Assembly (NCBI RefSeq): GCF_001544875.2
Contig: NZ_FCOA02000011.1
Coordinates: 124,001-188,000, forward strand
Source: Caballeronia hypogeia
Lineage (GTDB): Bacteria > Pseudomonadota > Gammaproteobacteria > Burkholderiales > Burkholderiaceae
Direction: 5' to 3'
Length of the DNA stretch: 64,000 bases
The notes under the pieces were generated by a model, which saw only the letters and a list, made by a program, of their open reading frames with translations, was not told where the DNA came from and did not search any database. Positions 50,240 through 57,850 of the stretch are shown in pieces. The stretch's first letter is position 1, and every line of letters starts with the position of its first letter. A program made the position numbers and the translations under genes.

Positions 50240-50713
50240 TTACTTCTTCGCCGCGTCCACCTTCGCATCGGCGGCCGACTTGTTGGCGTCGTTTTGCGCC
50301 TCGACTTTTTCCTTGTCGGCCTTCGCTTGCGCCACGTTGGCATCTTTCGCTGCGTCCTGCTTCTTCTTGTCGGCCTTGCTTTGAGCAGCGTGCTTTTTCT
50401 TGTTGGCTTTCGCCTGTGCCTTGGCGGCATCACCGCGAGCGTCGGAAGCTTGTTCCGGCGTGGTCGCCTGCGCTACCTTCGCGGCTTCCTTGTTGGCGTC
50501 GGCTTGCGCCGATGCCTTGTCCTCGTTCGCCGATGCCTGCGCCTTCGCGGCGTCGTGCTGTGCATCGGCCTTTTTCTTGTTGGCCGTCGCCTGAGCCTCG
50601 GCTTTTTCGTTGTTTGCCTTCAGTTGGGCTTTGCCGGCATCGGTTGCGGCGGTCTGCGCGAAAACGGTGGACACGAGCATTGCGGATGCGAGAGCAGCGA
50701 CGATCTTCTTCAT
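50240..50713 (-). CDS. periplasmic Ala/Lys/Asp-rich repeat protein, 157 aa
   Basis: Signal peptide MKKIVAALASAMLVSTVFA, then about 135 residues made almost wholly of Ala, Lys, Asp, Gln and Asn in loose 10-12-residue units (KAQAxANKKKxDAQ-type). It should form a long charged helix or coiled coil in the periplasm, and has no Cys. AAGGGAG precedes the ATG. I know no function; an envelope spacer or stress protein is possible. Closed by the terminator at 50154-50175. Confidence 0.75.
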   Translation of the reverse strand: MKKIVAALASAMLVSTVFAQTAATDAGKAQLKANNEKAEAQATANKKKADAQHDAAKAQASANEDKASAQADANKEAAKVAQATTPEQASDARGDAAKAQAKANKKKHAAQSKADKKKQDAAKDANVAQAKADKEKVEAQNDANKSAADAKVDAAKK

Positions 50714-51120
50714 GGTTTGAAACTCCCTTGATCTCTTCTTCAGGATCGCGTGGCGCGCAGTGCGCCGCGCTGACGATGAAAACGCCGCGTCTCTCGCCAC
50801 CGTTGACGTTGCTCTGGTGACAAACGGTAACCAGTGGCGAGCAAATGCAACGGCGCGCGGTAAATGCGCCCAGTTCCTTGAGGCGTTTGTGCGGGCATTA
50901 CCGGGCCGCATCAAAAAATGGTTACGCTTCGGCGAATTCACTTCAATTTGTAACGGCATGACTTTTAATTTGGCATCCGAAATGAAGTTGGCCGATGCTG
51001 TTTTCCGAAGCCGAATTTGTAATCGTTGAAATGCGCGGTTACCAACTGCTGCAGTTATTTCTTAGCTGTCTGCTTAAGATGGCTTCCATGAACCCGGCCA
51101 AGCGGGAATTGGAGAAGCTA
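50714..51120. other. intergenic region, AT-rich, divergent genes
   Basis: 407 bases. The part 50920-51070 is AT-rich, and the 9-mer AATTTGTAA occurs twice (about 50946 and 51013). It probably carries the promoters for both flanking exported proteins. No gene is supported. Confidence 0.4.
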
Positions 51121-51447
51121 ATGAAACGCGCAGCACTTGTCTTGTTGATGATCGGTAGTTTGTCGGTGGCGGGCGAGGCATCGGCGCATGGATACGGCGG
51201 TCACGGCGGCGGACATGGCGGTGGCGGCGATGGCGGCGCGATCGTCGGTGCGCTGATCGGCGGCGCCGTGCTCGGCGCGCTGGTGACATCCGTTGCGAAT
51301 GCGCAGCCCGCTTACGCACAACCTGTCTATGAACAGCCAGCGTATGCCCAGCCGGCATATGCTCAGCCGGTGTACGCGCAGCCGGCCCAGCCGCCTGGCT
51401 ACTGCTACGACAACTATCGCAACGCGTATGTGCCGTGCGGTTACTGA
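51121..51447 (+). CDS. exported Gly-rich protein with Ala-Gln-Pro-Tyr repeats, 108 aa
   Basis: Signal peptide ending in ASA-H (residue 22), then a Gly/His stretch (HGYGGHGGGHGGGGDGG), a short hydrophobic glycine-zipper segment (AIVGALIGGAVLGALVTSV, about 42-60) and five or six Gln-Pro-Ala/Val-Tyr units, ending with two Cys (PPGYCYDNYRNAYVPCGY). The glycine zipper suggests membrane association. GGAG precedes ATG 51121. Similar proteins are found across Burkholderia; no function is known. Confidence 0.72.
   Translation: MKRAALVLLMIGSLSVAGEASAHGYGGHGGGHGGGGDGGAIVGALIGGAVLGALVTSVANAQPAYAQPVYEQPAYAQPAYAQPVYAQPAQPPGYCYDNYRNAYVPCGY
51301..51390 (+). repeat. 15-base in-frame tandem repeat
   Basis: Six consecutive 15-base units, each coding x-Gln-Pro-(Ala/Val)-Tyr, the last one degenerate. 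Copies differ mainly at third codon positions. Confidence 0.75.
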
Positions 51448-51551
51448 TGCGATAGCGCGAGAAGTCGCGGCACGTCCCTTGCGCGAATGCGGGACGGTTG
51501 CGGTAATCCAATACTTCGCCGCGACCGTCTTACATATCAGGGAGTCCGGAA

Positions 51552-51929
51552 ATGAACGCGACTACTAAGAAGCTGGCGATCTCGGCGTTGGTGCTCGGCT
51601 TATCGGGCGGTGTCGGCAGTGTCTATGCGCAAGCAGGCGGCGGCGCGACGGCGGGCGGTTCAATGGGCGCGGGCGGCAACGGCTCGTCGGGATCTGGATC
51701 GGCTGCTGCGGGCAAGGGCGGCGGCGTCGGCATGGGCGGCACGGGCATGGGCGGTTCGGCGGACGGCACGACGGGCACCGGTGCGGGCGCGAAGAGCGGC
51801 ATGGGCAACGATGCGACCAACGGCATGGGACAGGATCAGGGCACCGTGCGCCGCAGTGTGCCGAACAACGGCAACATGAATTCGGGCGGCACGAATCCGA
51901 ATGGCGCCGGCACGCAGAAGGGCTATTAA
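51552..51929 (+). CDS. exported Gly/Ser/Met-rich protein, 125 aa
   Basis: Signal peptide MNATTKKLAISALVLGLSGG and on to VYA-Q (cleavage near 26). The mature chain is Gly, Ser, Ala, Thr and Met rich with GMGGTGMGGS-type runs and a polar tail with Asn-Gly repeats; it should be disordered. No Cys. It follows the repeat protein at 51121 after 104 bases on the same strand and may share its transcript. Unknown function. Confidence 0.65.
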   Translation: MNATTKKLAISALVLGLSGGVGSVYAQAGGGATAGGSMGAGGNGSSGSGSAAAGKGGGVGMGGTGMGGSADGTTGTGAGAKSGMGNDATNGMGQDQGTVRRSVPNNGNMNSGGTNPNGAGTQKGY

Positions 51930-52052
51930 AGCGAGCTATCGGAACGATGCGAGCGTGCACGCGGGTGCGATCGCCACAACGTTATTTCATGGATGTGATG
52001 CGGCATCCGCCTGGCGGCGGCGCGTGGGCTTATGAAGACGCGGGACTGATAT

Positions 52053-52634
52053 TTACCAACCGCTTGCCGAAGCCGCATCGGCCGACGCAACGGGTTCGAA
52101 CGTCTTGGCGCGCAAGCTGACCTTTTCGGCGTAAGCGCGCGATCCACCATAATTCTTCAGCGCGGCTTCGACATCGCCCTGGGCGGACTTCATATAGCCG
52201 TGCAGGATGGCCGAGCCGGTTTCGATATTGTCTTCAGGGTCCGTCAGGTCCACATTGCGCACGAGCTGCCTGTGTGCCGACGGCACCACTTGCATCAGCC
52301 CTGTTGCGTTGTTCGGCCCTTTGGCCGTTTCCTTGAAGCGCGATTCGATGGAGATGATCGCGAGCAGCAGCGCCGGCGGCAACGAATACTTCGATGCAGA
52401 CGACATGACCGCCGCTGCGATGGTCTGCGCCTTCTCGCGCGCCACACCGAACTTCCCCGTGAGAACTTCCGAAATCTTGTGACTGGCCAACTGCGTCTTC
52501 GCGTCTTGCGCATCGGCGGATTGCGCGGTATCGGCGGCGACGGGCGTGTTGTCGCGCATTTCCTGCGCAAGGGCGGTGTGCGCCGAACTCAGCGAGAACG
52601 CAAGGACGGCAAGAAGGACGGGTAGACGACGCAT
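52053..52634 (-). CDS. lytic transglycosylase (SLT domain), 193 aa
   Basis: Signal peptide (1-23) then, from about residue 70, a lysozyme-like SLT domain: SKYSLPPALLLAIISIESRFKE with catalytic Glu97, ATGLMQVVP (GLMQ motif), DPEDNIETGSAILHGYM and LKNYGGSRAYAEKV. It cleaves peptidoglycan in the periplasm to 1,6-anhydro products. The minus strand has a consensus -10 TATAAT at 52667-52662. Confidence 0.9.
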   Translation of the reverse strand: MRRLPVLLAVLAFSLSSAHTALAQEMRDNTPVAADTAQSADAQDAKTQLASHKISEVLTGKFGVAREKAQTIAAAVMSSASKYSLPPALLLAIISIESRFKETAKGPNNATGLMQVVPSAHRQLVRNVDLTDPEDNIETGSAILHGYMKSAQGDVEAALKNYGGSRAYAEKVSLRAKTFEPVASADAASASGW

Positions 52635-52739
52635 CGGGGAAGCGGATCAAAGCGGAATCGCATTATAGCCACATAAAAAATCCTTGTGGATCATGTACTT
52701 GTCTTAAATCTGATGTTTTATTTTGCAAATCGGCATGAT

Positions 52740-54221
52740 TTACGTCCGTCCTGCGCGCTTCGCCGTGGGCGCGGAGATGCCCTCACCAGCGTCCTGCGAG
52801 AGCCGTGCGAACATCGGCAGCGAGGCCAGAACCACCAGCGCCGTCACGATGAACGCGCACGCCAGTTGCCAGCGCTCGGTCTGCGCGCTGCCGGAAATCA
52901 GCATCGTCGTCTGGATCGTGCCGGCCGCGACCGTCACGCCGATGGCCTTCATCAACTGCTGCGCGGTGCCCTGAAACGAGGTCGCGGCGGCGAGCCGCGG
53001 CTTGGGGACATCGGCGAAGGCGAGCGCGCCCATCGTCGCGAAACTGAGCGAGCGGCCGAGTCCGCCGAGCAGCAATAGCAGGAAGATCGCGGCGGCGGGC
53101 CAGGCCTGTGACATCGTCGAGCAGACGAGCAGCACCGCCGCGAACACCGCGCTGCCCGCGCAGAGAACCGCGCGCACGGAGAATCGCCGCAACGCGAGGG
53201 CCGTCATCGGGCGCATGCAGAAGGAGCCCAGCGCGCTCGCGAAGGTCACGAGGCCGCTGGCCGTCGCGCTGTAGCCGAAGCCGGTCTGCAACGTGAGCGG
53301 CACGAGAAACGGCAGCGCGCCCGCACCGGCGCGAAACAGGCTGCCCGCGACGGTCGCCGCATGGAAAGTGGGAATCGAAAGCAGCGAGAAGTCGATGGCC
53401 GGATTCGACACGCGGCGGCAATGCAGCACTGTCATCCTGAAGAGCAGCAGGCCGACCGCGGCGCAGACCCAGGGCACGCCGGCCGGCAGCACGCCGCGCC
53501 CCGCGCTCTCGATGCCGATCATGAACAGGCTCAGTGACGCACCCGAGAGCAACATGCCGCGCAGATCGGGCGGCGTGCGGCTTTCGGGCGGCGAGGGCGG
53601 CAGAAGTTTCCACGTCAGCACGAGCCCGATGCAGCCGACCGGCACGTTGACCCAGAAGATGCTGCGCCACGAGAGCGCGTCGGTGAGAAAGCCGCCGAGC
53701 GGGGGGCCGAGCAAAGGGCCCACGAGCGCGGGCATGGTGAGCCAGGTCGTCGCCTGAAGCAGTTCCTCGCGCCTCACGCCGCGAAACAGGATCAGCCGTC
53801 CGACGGGCACCATCATCGCGCCGCCGAGACCCTGCACGACGCGCGCGGCGAGCAGTTGCGGCAGGTTCATCGCGGCGGCGCAGGCGACCGAGGCGAGCGT
53901 GAATGTCGCGATGGCCCACATGAACACGCGGCGCGCGCCGAAGCGGTCGGCCACCCAGCCGCTCGCGGGAATGAAGACCGTCAGCGCGACGAGGTACGCG
54001 GTGATCGCGCTGGAAAGATGAACGGGATCGACGTTGAGATCGCGCGCCATCGTTGGGATGGCGGTGGCGACGATGGTGCCGTCCATGTTCTGCATGAACA
54101 GGGCCGAAGCAACGACGGCGGCGGTGACGCGGAAGTTGCCGCCTTTCACGGTGAGGCGCTCGCAAGCACGCTGAAGGCCGCTCTCCAGGCGTGCTGAAAT
54201 GGGAATGGTTGCATGGCGCAC
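52740..54221 (-). CDS. MFS multidrug exporter of the DHA2 (EmrB/QacA) type, 493 aa
   Basis: Fourteen predicted helices. Motif C-like LQNMDGTIVATAIPTMARDL (about 43-62) and motif A GWVADRFGARRVF (about 87-99) mark DHA2 proteins, along with RVVQGLGGAMMVPVGR and GPPLGGFLTDALSWRSIFWVNVPVG. Exports hydrophobic drugs by proton antiport. No adaptor or TetR gene adjoins it. The start gives a 30-residue cytosolic lead before helix 1. Confidence 0.87.
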   Translation of the reverse strand: MRHATIPISARLESGLQRACERLTVKGGNFRVTAAVVASALFMQNMDGTIVATAIPTMARDLNVDPVHLSSAITAYLVALTVFIPASGWVADRFGARRVFMWAIATFTLASVACAAAMNLPQLLAARVVQGLGGAMMVPVGRLILFRGVRREELLQATTWLTMPALVGPLLGPPLGGFLTDALSWRSIFWVNVPVGCIGLVLTWKLLPPSPPESRTPPDLRGMLLSGASLSLFMIGIESAGRGVLPAGVPWVCAAVGLLLFRMTVLHCRRVSNPAIDFSLLSIPTFHAATVAGSLFRAGAGALPFLVPLTLQTGFGYSATASGLVTFASALGSFCMRPMTALALRRFSVRAVLCAGSAVFAAVLLVCSTMSQAWPAAAIFLLLLLGGLGRSLSFATMGALAFADVPKPRLAAATSFQGTAQQLMKAIGVTVAAGTIQTTMLISGSAQTERWQLACAFIVTALVVLASLPMFARLSQDAGEGISAPTAKRAGRT

Positions 54222-54295
54222 AGTCTAGCGCGATACCCGAACGGGCGTTCTTGGATGAGTCGCCCGACCACCGACCACGACGAGAGGAGCCGCGC

Positions 54296-55174
54296 GTGCC
54301 CACGGCGTTTCAACTGCAGGCGAAAGCCGTGCTCGATCGCGCGCTGCTCTCGCTCGCCGATGTCTTGTCGCGCACCATGTTCGGTTGCCCCGCGTATTTC
54401 ATCGGCGACAAGCTGTTTGCGTGCGTTTATGGCAAGGGCGTGGCCGTGAAGCTGCCGGCCGATGAAGCCAGCCGATACTTCGCGGCACATTCGCATGCAC
54501 ATCCGTTTCAGCCTTACGACCGCGCGCCGATGCGCGGCTGGGTGCAATTCGACCGCACGCAGCCCGAGGATCTGCTGAAGGATCTCGATGCGATCCGACG
54601 CGCGATGGAATTCGTGCGCGACCGAGCCTCAGGCGCGCGTCAGCGCGACGCTCGCCGCCATCTCCATGAAGTACGGCAGCGCGGGCGTGACACGATGCGC
54701 ATCCTTGGCCTGGTCGTCCCAGCGGCGCAGCGCGATGGCGTCCTGCGCATAGGGCCTGGCGAGAAAGGCTTGCGCGGCGCCATCGTCGAAGATGCCGCCT
54801 TGCAGTTGCAGGCTGCGCACCGAATCCGCCGACAGACGCGCGTGATACGTCGGATCGATCGCGCACAGGCAGCGCTTCGCATCGACGTGCAGGCGAATGG
54901 GTTCGAGCACGGCGTCGGAGAAAAGCGGGCGCAGGAACGGCAGCGCGTAGTACTGGTGCAGGTCGTCTATGCCGCGTTCGCTCGGCGTTTCGCCTTGCAG
55001 GTTCAGCAGGTGACCGAGATCGTGCAGCAAGGCCGCGACGATCAGCTCGCGGCTCGCGCCCGCGGCTTCTGCGAGCGTCGCGCTCTGCAGCGCGTGTTGC
55101 AGTTGCGTGACCGGCTCGCCGCTGTAGGCCATCGGGCCGTGTTCGTCGAACAGGCGCCGGATGTCGTCGAGTGA
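54296..55174 (+). CDS. TfoX N-terminal-like protein with long antisense extension
   Basis: GTG start with GAGAGGAG in front. Residues 1-110 look like the TfoX N-terminal domain: LLSLADVLSRTMFGCPAYFIGDKLFACVYGKGVAVKLP, then MRGWVQFDRTQPEDL, ending near AIRRAMEFVRDRA. Such proteins normally stop here (about 54620). Instead the frame stays open to 55174, and all the rest is antisense to the HD gene at 54629-55183; its Arg/Gln-rich translation looks like shadow sequence. The -1 frame would stop at about 54672. Either the true stop was lost by mutation or a base error is present. Confidence 0.55.
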   Translation: MPTAFQLQAKAVLDRALLSLADVLSRTMFGCPAYFIGDKLFACVYGKGVAVKLPADEASRYFAAHSHAHPFQPYDRAPMRGWVQFDRTQPEDLLKDLDAIRRAMEFVRDRASGARQRDARRHLHEVRQRGRDTMRILGLVVPAAQRDGVLRIGPGEKGLRGAIVEDAALQLQAAHRIRRQTRVIRRIDRAQAALRIDVQANGFEHGVGEKRAQERQRVVLVQVVYAAFARRFALQVQQVTEIVQQGRDDQLAARARGFCERRALQRVLQLRDRLAAVGHRAVFVEQAPDVVE

Positions 55175-55183
55175 AAGCGCCAT
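54629..55183 (-). CDS. PhnZ-like HD-domain oxygenase, 184 aa
   Basis: HD-fold protein of the group that includes PhnZ, a mixed-valent di-iron oxygenase cleaving 2-amino-1-hydroxyethylphosphonate. Metal ligands: His30 (QLQHALQSA), His54-Asp55 and His58 (LLHDLGHLL), His76 (DDLHQYYA), His99 (RLHVDAKR). Tyr20 and Glu23 (YSGEPVTQ) match the substrate-gating Tyr and Glu of PhnZ. No PhnY or other phosphonate genes are near. Plain HD phosphohydrolase activity is the alternative. It is overlapped antisense by the TfoX-like frame. Confidence 0.8.
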   Translation of the reverse strand: MALSLDDIRRLFDEHGPMAYSGEPVTQLQHALQSATLAEAAGASRELIVAALLHDLGHLLNLQGETPSERGIDDLHQYYALPFLRPLFSDAVLEPIRLHVDAKRCLCAIDPTYHARLSADSVRSLQLQGGIFDDGAAQAFLARPYAQDAIALRRWDDQAKDAHRVTPALPYFMEMAASVALTRA

Positions 55184-55284
55184 CGTAAGGAAACGGTAGG
55201 AGAGTATCCTGCAAGCGTCGAAACGCGCGATTGTCGCCGCGCATCATGACGGATTCATGGCGACGCGCGCAAGGATAGAAACCG

Positions 55285-55605
55285 ATGCCCTTCTCCTTCA
55301 GCCGTCGCCCCGAGCTGGCCGGTCTGACGCGCCCGGCGCGGCGCGATGTGCGTCGCATCGCCTGGCATTTCGCGCAGCGGCACTGGACTCTGCACGCGCC
55401 CGCGTTCGTGTGGTTCGTCTATGTGCTGTTGCACACGCGCTTTCACGTCACGCCCGAGCGGCGCGACTATCTGCTCGTCACGCTTGTGATCTTCGTCGTG
55501 GCGGTCGTCAACATACGGCTCCATATCGCGCGCTACCTGAAACCCGCCCGCGCCATCTTCGATGTGCTGGGAAATAGCGCCGCGCGCACGATTACGGGTC
55601 GCTAG
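55285..55605 (+). CDS. small inner-membrane protein, 106 aa
   Basis: Two hydrophobic segments (about 37-52, FVWFVYVLLHTRFH, and 62-80, YLLVTLVIFVVAVVNI) with basic flanks, which predicts both ends in the cytosol. No domain is recognised. It lies between the HD gene (divergent) and the J-domain gene (same strand, 88 bases on). Confidence 0.55.
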   Translation: MPFSFSRRPELAGLTRPARRDVRRIAWHFAQRHWTLHAPAFVWFVYVLLHTRFHVTPERRDYLLVTLVIFVVAVVNIRLHIARYLKPARAIFDVLGNSAARTITGR

Positions 55606-55693
55606 CCATTCGTGTTGCAGAGCCGCATCGCGCGAATGGACCCTGTTTCTCGCGTGTTACGATGCTCGGCGACCCGTATCCACCGAACGCAAG

Positions 55694-56299
55694 ATGGCAA
55701 CGCTATACGAAACGCTCGGCGTGAACGAGCACGCCACCGTAGAAGAGATCAAACGCGCATATCGCAAGGCCGCGATGCGCAGTCACCCGGACCGCAACGC
55801 CGGCAACGAAGACGCCGCGCGCGCAAAGTTTCTGGAGATCAAGGAAGCCTACGCGATCCTGTCCGACCCGCCGCAGCGCGAGGTCTACGACCGCACCTTC
55901 GCCGAAGAGATGCGCCGCTTCGAGGCGCGCAGGCGTCAGGAAGAAGCCGAACGCGAGGCGCGGGAAGCGAAGGAGCGCGAGGCACGCGAGAAGCTCTACG
56001 CAAAGCGCGTGTCGCTCGCGATGCGTTACGCGTCGCAGGGTCATAACCGCGACGTCGTGTTCGGCGTGCTGCTGGGCGCGCACTGCGACCAGGCCACCGC
56101 GCGGCAGATCGCGAACAGCGTGGTCGCGCTGCACGAATCGCGTCAGGCGAAGGAAGAAACCAGCGAGGGACGTCCCGAAGAACAGAAGCCAGGCATCGAT
56201 GGCAAGGACGCAAAGGAAGAGAAGGAAACCGCCACGGCCGGCGCCGCGAATCCGCTCGGCGCGATGTGGTTCCAGTTCCTCAACAACCTGCGCTTCTAG
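55694..56299 (+). CDS. J-domain co-chaperone, 201 aa
   Basis: An N-terminal J domain (residues 1-70) with YETLGVNEHATVEEIKRAYRKAAMRSHPDRN; the His-Pro-Asp triad at 31-33 is intact, so it can stimulate DnaK. It continues into a Glu/Arg-rich helix (about 75-110) and a C-terminal part unlike DnaJ: no Gly/Phe region, zinc fingers or substrate domains. Start ATG 55694. A specialised recruiter of DnaK is likely; its client is unknown. Confidence 0.87.
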   Translation: MATLYETLGVNEHATVEEIKRAYRKAAMRSHPDRNAGNEDAARAKFLEIKEAYAILSDPPQREVYDRTFAEEMRRFEARRRQEEAEREAREAKEREAREKLYAKRVSLAMRYASQGHNRDVVFGVLLGAHCDQATARQIANSVVALHESRQAKEETSEGRPEEQKPGIDGKDAKEEKETATAGAANPLGAMWFQFLNNLRF

Positions 56300-56330
56300 T
56301 TCAGCGCGCGGAACCACACCGATAAAAGCA

Positions 56331-56579
56331 TCAGGCCGCGAGGCGCTCGCCGCGCATGTTGCTGCTTCTCGGCGCAGGCGGATAAACACACCACTGACCG
56401 TCATCGTGACGGAAGAAGAACAGCGCACGCGACATCGCGCCGTGCAAGGTCTCGATGCACACATAACGGCGCCCGTCCGCGCGCGTTCGGCTGAACTGCC
56501 TCACATGTACCGGCACGCTGCCCGGTGCGAGCCATTTTTCGACCTGGTAACGAAGGGACCGCTCATTCGCGCATTTCAT
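56331..56579 (-). CDS. small hypothetical protein, 82 aa
   Basis: Start at MKCANERSLRYQVEKWLAPG (56579), where GGGAG lies 6 bases upstream; other starts at 56594 and 56675 lack ribosome sites. The sequence RYVCIETLHGAMSRALFFFRHDDGQWCVYPP suggests a small beta-rich fold. No signal peptide. Similar small proteins occur in Burkholderia; no function known. Confidence 0.6.
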   Translation of the reverse strand: MKCANERSLRYQVEKWLAPGSVPVHVRQFSRTRADGRRYVCIETLHGAMSRALFFFRHDDGQWCVYPPAPRSSNMRGERLAA

Positions 56580-56921
56580 TTCAGTCTCCCGCATGCGGCA
56601 TTCATATACTGGATAACGGCCGAATGTGCCGATGTTTGAAGCCCAGTTCGTGAAACCCCTGCCGCAACGCACCACGTTCTTGACAAAGCACTTGAACTCT
56701 ACGCCTGGAATCGTGAGCAGTGCCCGTTTTTGCGAAATAGCAACAGCGAGCTTTCACGCGTCTTCCGCCATGCTTCGTTCACGAAGAACGCGTAAGTCCG
56801 ACGAGCCCATCGTCGTATGACGTGATGCGCGGGTATGTACGCGAACGGTCATATCAAATGGTCGATGCGTACGCTTCCCGTCACTTCGATTGAAGCGAAC
56901 GTCGTGCCTGCTGAGTGCCGG
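56580..56921. other. intergenic region, no gene seen
   Basis: 342 bases. A 64-codon frame at 56626-56820 has no ribosome site and no features, and I do not call it. The region presumably carries the promoter of the small gene at 56331-56579. Confidence 0.4.
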
Positions 56922-57308
56922 TCAGAGCGGTTTCGCGAAGCTCAGTTCGTGGCCGTCGGGATCGGTGAGATGGAAGTAGCGCTCGTTCCAGGGCGCATCG
57001 CGCGGCGCGAATTGCGGCTCGATGCCGTGCGCCCGGACCTTCCGATAGAACGCGTCCACGTCGGACACGTAGATGACGACGCGGCCCCAGAAACCGATCG
57101 GGCCATGCGTCTCGCTGGTGAGATTGAGATACGAATTGCCGAGCGCGAACGAGGTGAATGCTTCGTTGCCGCCGCCGTACAGCTTGCGAAAACCGAGCGC
57201 TTCATAGAAGCGCACCGCGCGCGCCATGTCGTGTGTGGCGAATGTGATGGCGCTCAGGCTTTCGACGTGCGCGTCGTCTTGCTGTTGCTTGTCGTTCGAT
57301 GTCGTCAT
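56922..57308 (-). CDS. VOC/glyoxalase-family protein, 128 aa
   Basis: Single vicinal-oxygen-chelate domain in two beta-alpha-beta-beta-beta halves: AITFATHDMARAVRFYEALGFRKLYGGG and VVIYVSDVDAFYRKVRAHGIEPQFAPRDAPWNERYFHLTDPDGHELSFAKPL. A terminal Glu in DGHELSF is a typical metal ligand. It could be a dioxygenase, lyase or resistance protein; the substrate cannot be read. Same strand as the next gene upstream (57327), with 18 bases between, so probably one operon. Confidence 0.82.
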   Translation of the reverse strand: MTTSNDKQQQDDAHVESLSAITFATHDMARAVRFYEALGFRKLYGGGNEAFTSFALGNSYLNLTSETHGPIGFWGRVVIYVSDVDAFYRKVRAHGIEPQFAPRDAPWNERYFHLTDPDGHELSFAKPL

Positions 57309-57326
57309 GCACTGAATGGTCGATGG

Positions 57327-57647
57327 TCATCCCGGCTGATGATGCGATACGAGCGCGAGCACCGAAAGATCCGGATGCGTGCCATCGACGATGCTCCTGC
57401 CGATATGCCGCGCATCGTCCACGGCGTCCTGCGCGGTCTTGTATTCGTCCTCGCCGTCGGCATGAAAATGCACCGCTTCGCCGGGCGTGTCCGCGTTCGC
57501 GCCGGGCCGGCACACATGGCCGATATACACGTAGCGGTCCACGTTGCGCGGCGGCGCGTGCTCGGGCGTCGGCTTCAGTTGCGGCAATACGTGGACCTCG
57601 AAGCCTTCGTAATCGAAGACGTGCCATTGAGCGGGATCGTCGGGCAT
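57327..57647 (-). CDS. hypothetical protein, 106 aa
   Basis: Start at MPDDPAQWHVFDYEGFEVHV (57647), preceded by AAGGAGG; earlier in-frame ATGs lack one. The chain has KPTPEHAPPRNVDRYVYIGHVCRPG and EAVHFHADGEDEYKTAQDAVDDARHIG, soluble and acidic. I do not recognise it. Operon with the VOC gene. Confidence 0.65.
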   Translation of the reverse strand: MPDDPAQWHVFDYEGFEVHVLPQLKPTPEHAPPRNVDRYVYIGHVCRPGANADTPGEAVHFHADGEDEYKTAQDAVDDARHIGRSIVDGTHPDLSVLALVSHHQPG

Positions 57648-57850
57648 GATCGCCTCCTTGTGCATTGTTCGCTCGCCGTTCAACGTTACTCCTGTTGGCG
57701 CGGGGAGGCCACCACCGAGCGTCGCTTCCATAGCTCATACGAAAGGTGCCGGCGGCGCGCGAAAATTGACAGCATTCTGCCGCGCGGCGGATACTTTCCG
57801 GCGCACTTCGAGCGCATCCGTCAAGCCGTTTCCCTGCATCGGGAGGCGTC

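Noticed and set aside
56626..56820. 64-codon plus-strand frame
   Set aside because: No ribosome site, signal or familiar motif; it lies in the promoter area of the small minus-strand gene.
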